A stretch of 53,333 nt of DNA, taken from NCBI GenBank assembly GCA_032718475.1, contig JAUCBJ010004023.1, forward strand, positions 1 through 53,333, written 5' to 3'. How positions within the stretch are numbered: the first letter of the stretch is position 1; every line of letters begins with the position of its first letter. The notes under the pieces are model-generated. The model was not told the origin of the DNA and did not search any database. It saw nothing but the letters and a program-made list of their open reading frames with translations. This DNA is from Nemertoderma westbladi. Taxonomy: Eukaryota; Xenacoelomorpha; Nemertodermatida; Nemertodermatidae. The position numbers and the translations under genes were made by a program. Positions 1-8,514 of this stretch are shown piece after piece.

Positions 1-171
1 CTTGTGCAGAAATATCGTAACGAACTGGAATTTCTACGCAGCGCTACCCCTCAACAAAGAACTTATTTTATTAACCATACCGCGAGTAACGAATTAATAC
101 GGCTCATTGTAAATACTGCATTAAATGTTCTAAAAGGTAACGTACAATTAACCCCTCATTCATTTAGAAAT

Positions 172-576
172 TTGGATTTAAAAGTTGTCTTCCAAACCAG
201 CTGTAGGCTATCCTCCCTTTTCCCGTACAAGGATCAGATTCCTGAACACATACGGTCGGGTGTTGTGTACCATTATAATTGTGGAAGCTGCGATGCTTCT
301 TACATTGGACGCACTATACGCCACCTGGCTAAACGTGTTGAGGAACACACTGGCTTTTTGTACAACTCCGGAAAATTCTCCCGTCCAAAAAATTCTTCTA
401 TCTTTGAACACTCCTCCACCGCCGATCATCCCACGTTAAAAGAAAATTTCAGCATCTTATCAACATCCCGTAACTTGCGCGAACTTCTAAAGAGACTTAA
501 AGAGACTTTATTCATTAGGAAACTTCGCCCCACTTTAAATGACCAAACAACTTCGACTTTCCTTTCCCTACTGTAG
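172..576 (+). pseudogene. GIY-YIG endonuclease C-terminal part of a Penelope-like reverse transcriptase
   Basis: About 134 codons remain. The sequence shows a basic thumb-like stretch, then a GIY-YIG core: YHYNCGSCDASYIGRT with a CxxC pair before the YIG, a following Arg and Glu-His (RVEEH), and a late catalytic-type Glu in the helix before RPTLND. GIY-YIG nucleases make the nick used by Penelope-like elements during integration (established knowledge). The ORF runs in frame from the interrupted Polinton gene across the junction, so its apparent N-terminus is a chimera. It stops at TAG 574-576. The catalytic domain looks intact, but without palm motifs it cannot encode a working polymerase. 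Confidence 0.78.
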
Positions 577-1029
577 TTCCTTGATATACCCCCCCCCCCC
601 CCCCCCCCCCCCCCGCCCCTACCTCACGTACTGCCTTATTCGTGTACCGGTAGGTCCGACTTTCTTACTGGACTGTCTTATACTATCCGCTCTGTTGTTT
701 CCTGTAGTACTGTACTGCTGTACACGCCTTCCATATTCAATTACAACCTTTTTTTGCACACTAGCCACACCCATTATTTTGTAAATTGTTTTTTTTTTGT
801 ATTGTTATTTCAATCTTCACCAGCCTTATTATTGTATTTTGTATTTAGTACTGTCTTTCACTAATTTTCAGGTATTTATTTGTTTTTGCTTTGAAAATGA
901 TTATTGTTTAATAAATCGAAACGTCAGCTGTTTTTTAGAATCTTTATTTCTCAAATCATGAAGTTTAAGATATTTGCGCTGTTTATTGTTGCCTTAATAA
1001 GCTTCAGGTTCCCAGCAACTCAAACTCTA
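172..1029 (+). mobile_element. 5'-truncated Penelope-like element (GIY-YIG retroelement)
   Basis: The insert contains the end of a reverse-transcriptase ORF with a GIY-YIG endonuclease, a 26-base C tract (589-614), and a 3' untranslated tail ending near 1029. It is flanked by tcatttagaaat at 160-171 and 1030-1041, which I read as the target-site duplication. A GIY-YIG domain C-terminal to a reverse transcriptase is the hallmark of Penelope-like elements. The 5' truncation removes the palm domain. Confidence 0.8.
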
Positions 1030-1240
1030 TCATTTAGAAATATTCGCCGCTATAAGAAGGTATTGAAATCACTCAACCGTAAAACAAAAAATATATCAAG
1101 TTACAGAAAAAAGTTAAGCAATCAATCTGGAGGCATACTACCATTTCTAATACCCTTACTTGGCATTGGTGCGAAACTCGTGCCGGTGCCGCTGCCGCTG
1201 GAGCGGCTATTGCGAAAAAAATTAACCGAGGACGGTAATA

Positions 1241-1411
1241 ATGGTTAAAACAGGAGTAACATTTAGAAAATTATATTTAGTATCGAGTAAACCGTTAGCT
1301 GCTGATTTAAAACCACAAGATATACCTAGAGTAAATACTACAAAAAGAAAACCCTTCAAAACATCAACTTCAAAGAAAATAATTAAAAAATTTCAGTTGT
1401 TCTTACGGTGA
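1241..1411 (+). CDS. small basic Polinton ORF of unknown function (56 aa)
   Basis: An ATG at 1241, three bases after the probable end of the preceding small gene, opens 56 codons ending at TGA 1409-1411. The product is strongly basic in its second half (KRKPFK, SKKIIKKF) with no Cys/His motif or membrane segment. The close spacing on both sides and same orientation as the integrase support a real gene in a compact array. I do not recognise the protein. It could also be the tail of a decayed gene. Confidence 0.4.
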   Translation: MVKTGVTFRKLYLVSSKPLAADLKPQDIPRVNTTKRKPFKTSTSKKIIKKFQLFLR

Positions 1412-1462
1412 TGCCCTTTATAAGAGATTTGAATATACATATTACTTGCGGTTGTCGAAAAG

Positions 1463-2551
1463 ATGCCTCGCAAGATGAAACCGATTTTAAGCCGAAGCTT
1501 AGACAAAAAACTGTTAAGAATTTATTTAGATCCATCATCCCCCGCGGGTTTTGCAAGTGTTGCAAAATTAGCAAAAGCGGCAAACATCAAACCAGCCCAA
1601 GCCAAGAAATGGTTGAGCGGGCAAAAGACATACACCCTTCACGCTCCACGTAGACATCATTATCCAACATCTAAAATATTTACGGGGGGTTTAAAAGATA
1701 TATATATGATAGATTTGGTGGATATGCAGCAATATAAATCGCAAAATAATAATTATAACTATATATTAATATGTATTGATGCCTTTAGCAGGCTTGCTTT
1801 TGGCTATGGTATGAAAACAAAAAAGGGTGTTGAAATTATTAGTATATTGCAAAAAATATTCCAGAAAGGAAAACCAAACAGAATCGCGACTGATCAAGGG
1901 TCTGAGTTTCTAAATAAATCTGTAGGATAATATTTAGATACGTTAGGTATACAGTATTACGTAATGTATTCTGTGAATAAGGCGGCTATTGTCGAGAGAT
2001 TCAATAGAACATTAAAAACAAAGATGTTCAAAATTTTTACACAACGAGGAAATAATGTTTGGATTAAAATTTTACCTAAGCTTATCTCGGCTTATAATAG
2101 GTCATATCATAGGACAATAAAAATGACACCTATTGAAGTTAATAAATTTAATGAAACTGAATTAATGAATAGATTATATGGGAAATATAGACAGATTAAT
2201 CATAAGAAAATAAAATTTAAAGTTGGAGATACAGTACGATTATCTATCGCTCGTACTGCTTTTGCTAAAGGCTATCGTGAACAATGGACACGTGAATTAT
2301 TTATTATTCATCGTGTCAGGTTGGATAGAGTACCTGCTGTAATGTTCGATATTAAGGACAGCGCTGGAGCTATAATAAAGGGCTCATTTTATTCTCACGA
2401 ACTCCAAAAGGTCCACCCGAATAGTAATATTTATCTAGCAATTGATAAAAATATTGGCAAACTTAAAGAACGTGTACGCAATGGAAAGAAAGAATATTTA
2501 GTCCGATTCATCGGATCCAAGAAACAGTCGTGGGTACAGCATATTCAATAA
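1463..2551 (+). pseudogene. Polinton DDE integrase with chromodomain-like C-terminus, one in-frame stop
   Basis: Retroviral-type integrase that in Polintons inserts the element. The ORF opens at ATG 1463 (context AGATGCC). Residues 1-60 form a basic helical region. The catalytic core follows: YMIDLVDM (Asp84), ATDQGSEF (Asp144) and IVERFNRTLK (Glu178), so the D,D,E triad is complete. The C-terminus carries an SH3-like stretch (KVGDTVRLS) and a short chromodomain-like segment (KKEYLVRFIG...SWVQ) that in related integrases may read chromatin. One TAA at 1928-1930 lies between the second Asp and the Glu. The frame is otherwise open to 2551, so the copy reads as recently inactivated. The family call is firm; whether readthrough occurs is unknown. 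Confidence 0.93.
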
Positions 2552-2812
2552 GCTTAGGTTTATACTGTATATTAATTCATTTTGGTCGCATATGACCGTA
2601 ATTAATCAATCAATATTAACTCGAATGATATTACTATATCTATAGTTCATCCGTTTTAAATAAAGCCAATAAAATATTGATCCCGCACATATACTGTAGA
2701 AGATGCACGACAATGAACGTGGTCACAGATGTCTATAATTTAACATTATACTGTACTGTATGTACAATGGAGTCAAGTAGAGAGAGAGAGAGCTTAAATA
2801 ATAATAATAATA
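2552..2812. other. intergenic spacer with (GA)n and (AAT)n before the structural genes
   Basis: No coding capacity is seen. Near the right edge a GA-repeat tract (about 2779-2791) and an AAT repeat (about 2797-2814) directly abut the ATG at 2813, placing simple repeats in the 5' untranslated leader of the structural gene block. Any promoter for the virion genes should be here, but I could not place a convincing TATA box. Confidence 0.5.
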
Positions 2813-3685
2813 ATGGCCACAGATACATATATCACTCTACTTTCAGATAGCTCATTAAACACTTACCCCAATAATAATCCTAGCGAGTTTACTGTTGATT
2901 TAGCCGAAGAATTATATATTGGTCCAAACGCTAAAATTGGGCTTGCCGAGCTTCAATACCAAGCAACATACAGTAATATTACGCTGCAAACTCAAATCTC
3001 ACTGTCAATCGGGGTAGATGCAAAAGATGCCAAATTATATAGTTTATTTCCTGGTATGCATAACTCTATTCAAGTCATTATTGATGATATAAATAAACTG
3101 TTTAATTCTGAAGCGAAATATAGAGATTTCGAATTCATTTTTAATACAAATAATTCTAGAATTAAATTTAAATTTCCTAAAAAGTTGAAAAAAATACAAT
3201 TAAGTCTACGTGGTGATTTAATACAAATTCTAGGCTTAAAACCGTTATTGGATCGGAATCATCCGGATATTCCGAATTGGGATATATACAGTACCACTAC
3301 AGTAGATGAATTAAGCAATATAGAACAGCCGATATTAATTTTAAATTATAGCGGACCAAAAATTTCGGAAATTGGCATTTTAGATTTTCCAGCTCCCACG
3401 AATATAACACGTAATAAAGACACTATCTTTATATATACAGATATTATTAAGAGCTCATTTGTTGGTGACGCTTTAGCTCCGCTCTTAAGAACCTGCCCTT
3501 TAACGCAATTAAATCGAAAATATATTAATCACGAATACGAGAGCATTTGCTATTACCCGTTGTTGAATAAAAAACTAAAAACAATCTTAATTACTTTACG
3601 TGACGGACAAGGCGAATTAATTAATTTTAGCGGAGGTCGCACTGTTATAACACTTAAGTTAATACGGGGTGGCAGTGATGGATGA
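2813..3685 (+). CDS. Polinton structural protein, paralogue 1 (putative minor capsid type)
   Basis: An intact 290-residue ORF from ATG 2813 to TGA 3683-3685. It starts with ITLLSDSSLNTYPNNNPSEF, then YIGPNAKIGLAELQYQ, which matches the N-terminal pattern of the neighbouring protein (Ser-rich start, Pro-x-Asn, beta-strand, then a Gly-Leu/Ile strand). I recognise this as a family common in Polintons and usually called a minor capsid or penton-type protein; that role is inferred from family and context. Predicted composition is mostly beta with few charged clusters and no membrane segment. Its stop overlaps the next gene's ATG by eight bases. It is one of few plus-strand genes without a lesion. 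Confidence 0.72.
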   Translation: MATDTYITLLSDSSLNTYPNNNPSEFTVDLAEELYIGPNAKIGLAELQYQATYSNITLQTQISLSIGVDAKDAKLYSLFPGMHNSIQVIIDDINKLFNSEAKYRDFEFIFNTNNSRIKFKFPKKLKKIQLSLRGDLIQILGLKPLLDRNHPDIPNWDIYSTTTVDELSNIEQPILILNYSGPKISEIGILDFPAPTNITRNKDTIFIYTDIIKSSFVGDALAPLLRTCPLTQLNRKYINHEYESICYYPLLNKKLKTILITLRDGQGELINFSGGRTVITLKLIRGGSDG

Positions 3686-4523
3686 ATTCTACGTAAGACT
3701 ACCAAGTAACTCCTGTCCAATTGATTTTCCCCGCAATAGCGCTAGTAATTATCAGATCAATTTCCATGGCGCCTTACCTATAAACCCAAACGAAAACTGG
3801 GTGGTAGGTATAAAAAGTATATTTTACTTAGCAACGTTGCCGTCCATGTATAACAATGTAGAGAATGTTATTTTATTAAAAAAAGGAAAAAAAAATTTTG
3901 AGGATACACTTCCATCCGGTTTGTTCTACAGTATCAATGACATTATAGATTATTTTAACACGGGGGCGTTGAAAGATAAATTACAAATAGTTGAAAATAC
4001 TCAGCAAAATAGGTTGCAATTTATTTTAGGGAAAACTGTGCGAGAGTTATTTATAGGTCAACAATTAGCCTATTATTTTGGAATTACTGAAAATAATCTC
4101 GGCGCGAATTTAAATCCAAATTTTAAAATTATTTTGAAGACGAAAAATAACATAAAGGGTTATATAATAAAGGTTATCGGAAATGGAGAAAAAGCTTACC
4201 AGATGGTATTGTTATGCCCTCAACCACCCAATTCTATTCCAGAACCTAAGTCGAACATGTACGTGACTACTAATATAATTGAAAATCAATATATTAATGA
4301 CTTTGGTTTAGCTTTACTTCGTCGTGTTGCGATACCTGATGACGTGAAATATGGTAGCGTAATAAATAAAGAATTTGTCAAGGATACAATTCATTATATC
4401 CCTGTAAAAAAATCATATAAGATAACATACATTCATATTGAAATAACAGACAAAGAAGGAAAAGATTTGAATTTTGAATACGGGACAACATCTATTACAT
4501 TACACTTTAAACGAATAAATTAA
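3678..4523 (+). CDS. Polinton structural protein, paralogue 2 (putative minor capsid type)
   Basis: The first ATG in frame is at 3678 and overlaps the stop of the preceding gene (ATGGATGA). The 281-residue product starts MDEFYVRLPSNSCPIDFPRN and then NENWVVGIKSIFYLAT, the same arrangement as paralogue 1, so the pair looks like a tandem duplication that has diverged widely. Both share a later segment of the type tlPsGlfYSINDIIDYFN. An intact frame ends at TAA 4521-4523, one base before the next ATG (4525). The family is established in Polintons; a capsid vertex or accessory role is inferred. The two could form a heteromeric vertex. Confidence 0.72.
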   Translation: MDEFYVRLPSNSCPIDFPRNSASNYQINFHGALPINPNENWVVGIKSIFYLATLPSMYNNVENVILLKKGKKNFEDTLPSGLFYSINDIIDYFNTGALKDKLQIVENTQQNRLQFILGKTVRELFIGQQLAYYFGITENNLGANLNPNFKIILKTKNNIKGYIIKVIGNGEKAYQMVLLCPQPPNSIPEPKSNMYVTTNIIENQYINDFGLALLRRVAIPDDVKYGSVINKEFVKDTIHYIPVKKSYKITYIHIEITDKEGKDLNFEYGTTSITLHFKRIN

Positions 4524-4524
4524 A

Positions 4525-5088
4525 ATGGATTCTGATTTATTTCAAAGATACAGTAAACCTCAATATGGTGGTGCAGACTCGAATCTTGCTGTTTTTAAAG
4601 GTGGAAGAAGTACCAGAGGGTCGATGCAAGTTCCTGTTTTTCGAGGTGGTTCATATATTGACCCTTACGGTCAACAAATTGGCACATTTGGTTGAAACTT
4701 AAAACAACGTCGTTTTCAGCGTTATCGTAGAGGTATGCGGGCAAATCAACACGGAGAAGGTATATTTACAGACGCTTTATCGACATTGAAAAAATTTGGT
4801 AAGCCATTAGCTAAAAAAGTTTTACAGAAAGCTTTACCATTTACCACAAAATTTATGAGACAACACGTAATACCAAAAGGTAAGCGGGTCTTACATCAGC
4901 AGGCTAATACGGTTATTAATAAAGCATTAAATAAAATGAAACCGTCAACAAGGTCAGTTGTAGAAAAAGTTTATAGAGATTTAAAGCGACCCGCTAGACC
5001 AATGTCTATGAACATACATCATCGACGTAGTAAAAAGAGAAATATAAAAGGCAAACTGAAACACTGCGGAAAAAAGTATTTTTTAATA
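4525..5088 (+). pseudogene. basic core/pVI-like Polinton protein, broken by a stop and probably a frameshift
   Basis: ATG 4525 opens a Gly/Arg-rich start (VFKGGRSTRG, VPVFRGGSY), broken by TGA at 4693-4695. The same frame resumes with GIFTDALSTLKKFGKPLAKK, an amphipathic helix, followed by a Lys/Arg-rich stretch. Small proteins with a Gly-rich start, amphipathic helix and basic tail sit directly before the capsid gene in many Polintons and are compared with adenovirus core or pVI-like proteins (an inferred function: DNA condensation or membrane lysis). The frame then runs without a stop into the capsid gene. A TAA at 5084-5086 in frame 2, just ahead of the capsid ATG, may be the original end, which would imply an indel. 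Confidence 0.6.
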
Positions 5089-6348
5089 ATGTCAATTATT
5101 AAGGAATTAGATTTATTTTCTACACAGCCAATACAGACTGAATTTAAAGCAAAGCATTATGAAACAATTTACCCCGTATCTAATCTCAGAAGTGAGTCTA
5201 GAGAAGTCACGTTCCTTGTACCGAGATCCAATGAATTCTATACGAAACTGCAAGATGCGTTATTAATTACAAAATGTACTGTACGATGGGATAGACGACT
5301 TGAAAACTCCCATATATATATGCTGAATTACCCCGCTGAAACTATGTGGAGTGATATTAAAATAGACCTTAATGAGAAGCAGGTTGAAAATAGCAATAAC
5401 CATTATTTCTACAAGTCGTACTTATCCAATTTATTATTTACAACTTACGAGGATAAAAATGGGCTACTGGGTGCGGGTGGCTTTCATCAACCTTTATCTG
5501 AGCACGGAAATGAAATTGATCCCGGCGCGCATCCTATTGGCGATGCCTTTAGTAAACAAATGCAATTTGTAAGTGGATTGACGATTGATTTTGATACTGA
5601 AAGCAAAATAATACAACCCGGGTATGATTTAAGAATGCATTTTAGAAAAGTATCAAATTTGTTTATTTTTAAAATCACTCCAAACGCAAACGCGGTGACA
5701 AATCTTCGGCTAGAATTAGATGAAATAAAGATTCTAATCCCTAGAATGGAGGTTAATCCTGTAATAGAAAGCAGTCACCTAAAAGGTTTAGAGAGTTACG
5801 ATATTGAATATCAATTTCAAAAAAAGGAGGTTACAACATTTACTATTCCCGCTCAAACCACAAATTACACCCAAACAAACATATTTGATGGTAAAAAACC
5901 CAAATTAGTTATTATTGGCTTCATAACAAATAACGCTTATTCGGGAGAATTAATTAGCAATCCCTTGAAATTTGAACATTTTAACCTTAGACGCGCGGAA
6001 CTGATTGTAGACGGTCTTCCAGTAGGTGGTGTAATATACGAGCCTAATTTTACAGATGGAACATATATTTTTGAGTATACTCAATTAATGAAGAACATTA
6101 ATACATATATTAACGGTTATGGAGGTAATAATATAGACCATGAAACCTACTTAGGTAATTGCCCCATCCTATCCAGGGACTTAACTGCCGATGGCTATGT
6201 TAGAGATCCGCAACCGTCGATATATACTAATGGCCAATTAAAATTAAGATTTGCTGAACCGTTGGTTGAAACCATAAATGTAATCGTTTTTAATATTTAT
6301 GATCAATCATTAAGTTTAAATAGCAGGAAAGAAATACATATCGATTAA
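5089..6348 (+). CDS. Polinton major capsid protein (double jelly-roll type)
   Basis: The capsid frame is open upstream to 4696, but family members begin with a short run before 'ELDLFS', so ATG 5089 (MSIIKELDLFS) is chosen, giving 419 residues. Landmarks are ELDLFSTQPIQTEF at the N-terminus, a Leu-rich middle, KILIPRMEVNPVIESSH, a strand with KKPKLVIIGFITNNAYSG, FEHFNLRRAELIVDG and a terminal RFAEPLVETINVIVFNIYDQS. I recognise these as the standard Polinton capsid pattern, often mislabelled in animal genomes as an uncharacterised protein. Double jelly-roll capsids build icosahedral shells (family knowledge). The frame has no lesion. The stop is two bases from the protease ATG, as expected of a compact virion module. 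Confidence 0.9.
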   Translation: MSIIKELDLFSTQPIQTEFKAKHYETIYPVSNLRSESREVTFLVPRSNEFYTKLQDALLITKCTVRWDRRLENSHIYMLNYPAETMWSDIKIDLNEKQVENSNNHYFYKSYLSNLLFTTYEDKNGLLGAGGFHQPLSEHGNEIDPGAHPIGDAFSKQMQFVSGLTIDFDTESKIIQPGYDLRMHFRKVSNLFIFKITPNANAVTNLRLELDEIKILIPRMEVNPVIESSHLKGLESYDIEYQFQKKEVTTFTIPAQTTNYTQTNIFDGKKPKLVIIGFITNNAYSGELISNPLKFEHFNLRRAELIVDGLPVGGVIYEPNFTDGTYIFEYTQLMKNINTYINGYGGNNIDHETYLGNCPILSRDLTADGYVRDPQPSIYTNGQLKLRFAEPLVETINVIVFNIYDQSLSLNSRKEIHID

Positions 6349-6350
6349 GT

Positions 6351-6806
6351 ATGTTATCTACAGAGGACCTTGATATGTTTCCAGTGGGTGGTCACTATTT
6401 GGGTGCGTTTCCAGCTAATAAATTACCTAAATTAGATAATAATAATAAGCGAAGAGACTATGGCTTAATAGTAAATACCGATAAAGAGCATCTGCCTGGG
6501 ATTCATTGGATCGCAATATATATACGAGATAATGAGGCTGAATTATTTGACTCGTTTGGACCAAAATATCCAAACAGATGCATCGAAAAATGGCTTGAGA
6601 AAAATTCCGCAAGATGGCGTACTACTCGCAAACAATTTCAAGACCCTAGGAGGACCACATGCGGACTATACTGTCTCTAATATTTGGTAAATCGAATTCA
6701 CACAAATTATCCAATGAGTGCATTTACAAATAATGTGGAAATAAATGAAATAATATTATATAAATGGCTTGTTAATTATTATAAAATAAACCAACAAGCG
6801 TTGTAA
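6351..6806 (+). pseudogene. Polinton adenain-type cysteine protease (PRO), premature stop
   Basis: Maturation protease of the adenovirus C5 type, which processes capsid precursors in adenoviruses and is inferred to do so in Polintons. From ATG 6351 the catalytic signature is visible: His52 in GIHWIAIYI, an acidic position near Asp67 in LFDSFG, Gln97 in RKQFQDP and Cys104 in TCGLYC. A TAA at 6678-6680 comes four codons after the catalytic Cys. The frame remains open after it for 41 codons to TAA 6804-6806, with a helical tail typical of the family. All catalytic residues therefore precede the break, but the C-terminal helices would be lost. Confidence 0.88.
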
Positions 6807-6837
6807 TTAATCATTTAACTTTTGTTTATCAGATAAA

Positions 6838-7440
6838 ATGGATAATATTATTTTTGTTGATTTTCAATATTATAAGATAGACAATAAAGAGTATCCGGTA
6901 GTATTTAAAGAATTTGCTATATTCGATTCTAATTACACCAAAACTAATGTAAAGACGTTTTTAATTAAAGGCCCACCTAATATTAAGTTATCAGCATTAG
7001 ATGCAGCCCACGTAAACAATTTACGGGATATGACTTCTCACTTGCCCTAGGACTACGGTGACATTTCCCAAGATGAGTTTAAAAATTATATGAAGAGACA
7101 TTTAAAATATAAAAAAAACATTCATGTATTTGGGTTGCTGAAGCGGGCAATATTAGTTTCCCAACTCGATGTTCTCGCGTCAAATTCGGTGGAGAGATTG
7201 GGAATATATAAGCAATATCACGATTATTTAACCCCCTGTCGCTTTCACGATCAATTTATTCCACTAGAAAATAAATGTGCGTTCCACTTAAACATAAAGG
7301 ATAACTGTCTGCGGTATTGCTCAGCAAAACGCATTGGGGGGTATGAGATGCTACACTTTTTCATGAGAAAGCGTTTAACTGCGACTGATGATGATAAACA
7401 GAAAGATATAACTGCGGTGGAAGATGTACTCACACTGTAG
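6838..7440 (+). pseudogene. last plus-strand Polinton gene, unknown function, one in-frame stop
   Basis: ATG 6838 opens MDNIIFVDFQYYKIDNKEYP and continues in one frame to TAG 7438-7440, interrupted only by TAG at 7048-7050, for about 200 codons. The N-terminus (a strand ending in Val-Asp-Phe-Gln, then KEFAIFD) looks like the first strand of an RNase H-like or DEDD-exonuclease fold, and the C-terminal part has spaced Cys and His residues (CRFHDQF, CAFHLN, CLRYCS). I have a weak memory of similar unannotated proteins in invertebrate mobile elements, but I cannot assign a function. It has no P-loop, so it is not the missing packaging ATPase. Confidence 0.6.
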
Positions 7441-7478
7441 GTTTAACAGCGGTGGAAGATGTACTCTTACAGTAGGTT
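7411..7478 (+). repeat. 34-bp tandem duplication spanning a gene's 3' end
   Basis: GCGGTGGAAGATGTACTC recurs once directly downstream, each copy followed by a near-identical CTGTAGGTTTA-type stretch. The duplication includes the stop codon of the gene ending at 7440, so the second copy lies in its 3' untranslated region. Confidence 0.8.
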
Positions 7479-7525
7479 TACTCTAAGCTTGTAATGTGAT
7501 GGGATAATATATTTGTTTTAATGTC

Positions 7526-7531
7526 AATAAA
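7526..7531 (+). terminator. candidate polyadenylation signal for the plus-strand module
   Basis: AATAAA lies about 85 bases after the last plus-strand stop, in an AT-rich stretch (caataaaaaataataaaa). It is the first canonical hexamer downstream of the virion module. Confidence 0.5.
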
Positions 7532-8128
7532 AAATAATAAAAACATTAAAATCTTTTTTTATATCGCTGTTTACACTCACAAACACACCACACCTATCGG
7601 TATCAGAGTTTAACTACCAGTAGCTAGCCGACTTTACACATACAGACATATAGAATGGTGGAATGGGGCCCTTCTAGACTGTCAGCAACCACAAGGTTTT
7701 AGCGTTGTTACTTACTAAATTAACTCAACATGGAGGGTTTGTGAATGCGGCATTAGAGAGGCCCACCTAACAATAGGCCTACTGGTACCAACGGCCCTGT
7801 ATACCAGTACTTGAGGATAGAGCAAGAGCATACCGGACTGTCGGTTTCTTTGATTTAAGGATTACACTATTACACTTGAATGCTTCCAATTTTCTGTTTA
7901 CAACTTTAATTGGTCTAATCTACATTACTGCGGGCGGGCGGGCTACTACTGTCGCATAGGTAAGCCTATACAGCTATAGTTAACTTTATGCGGGGCCCTT
8001 TTTCGAATGTTGACCAAATATGGTTTATGGTTAACCTTTAGTACTCGCGGATAGGTAAGGTACACTTTCATTCGGTTAGGCATATAGGCCTAATGACTAC
8101 TCCTCAACTGATAGTTGACTAGCTCATT
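7532..8128. other. non-coding convergence zone of the Polinton
   Basis: No ORF, RNA gene or ATPase remnant is recognisable between the two converging gene modules. The sequence has TAGGCCTA-type palindromes and local GC-rich patches (GGGCGGGCGGGC near 7932), unlike the AT-rich coding part, so it could be host DNA or another element inserted into the Polinton. Confidence 0.4.
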
Positions 8129-8341
8129 GATACAATAGGTGTGGTTAGGTACCGGTAGGGCTATAGGTCCTATAAAATCCCCCTCACACTCTCTGTTACT
8201 AACTTTCTACATTCACTCTTGAGCGCCATCATTCAACCAGTCATATAATGACTCCACTCGGATACAATAGGTGTGGCTCTCGGTATACCTAACTAAGCCT
8301 ATATAAAATCCACCCCATTCTCTGTTACTAACATTCACTCT
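8129..8341 (+). promoter_or_regulatory. tandemly duplicated TATA-containing segment
   Basis: Two copies about 130 bp apart share GATACAATAGGTGTGG, a TATAAAAT box (8171-8178 and 8302-8309), then CTCTGTTACTAAC and CATTCACTCT. Spacing from the TATA box to the last block is 25-40 bases, as in a core promoter. Both point rightward, antisense to the minus-strand genes. A promoter is inferred; no downstream plus-strand ORF is seen. Confidence 0.35.
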
Positions 8342-8349
8342 ATGTTGAC

Positions 8350-8368
8350 GGGGGGGGGGGGGGGGGGG
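8350..8368 (+). repeat. poly-G tract (19 bases)
   Basis: An uninterrupted G run directly follows the second TATA-containing copy. It is one of seven homopolymeric G or C tracts in the window. Confidence 0.95.
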
Positions 8369-8514
8369 ACTATATAAAACATAGTTAATTTATTTATGTA
8401 TTCGCTTTTTTTTTTTAATTATATATAAAATAGATTTGGTCTACTAAGTTTTATAAGCAACAATAACTGATAGGCCTAACAATAACAATAACAATAACAA
8501 CAACCCTAAATTTA

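Larger units (their letters stand above)
1..1248 (+). pseudogene. Polinton small late-type protein, split by a retroelement insertion
   Basis: Bases 1-171 encode the helical N-terminal part (it contains the string NVLKGNVQL). Reading resumes after 1030 with a very basic segment followed by a Gly-Gly hydrophobic stretch (SGGILPFLIPLLG). I recognise this layout from small proteins encoded next to the integrase in Polintons; their function is not established, and a virion membrane or core role is only a guess. An 858-bp Penelope-like fragment separates the halves, bounded by a 12-bp direct repeat, and the offset (870) is a multiple of three. Past about 1170 the frame seems shifted: frame 3 from 1182 reads an Ala/Gly-rich then Lys/Arg-rich tail ending in TAA at 1236-1238, three bases before the next ATG. 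The start lies upstream of the window. Confidence 0.7.

Noticed and set aside
904-1029. Signal-peptide-like start of a separate 114-residue secreted protein (ORF 904-1248)
   Set aside because: The hydrophobic N-terminus falls in the Penelope-like 3' tail, upstream of the insertion junction; the real protein part starts after 1030 and belongs to the split Polinton gene.
3669-3677. GTG start three codons before ATG 3678
   Set aside because: Animal and viral ORFs normally use ATG; the ATG at 3678 overlaps the upstream stop in a typical compact fashion.
6838-7440. Packaging ATPase
   Set aside because: No Walker A or B motif is present.
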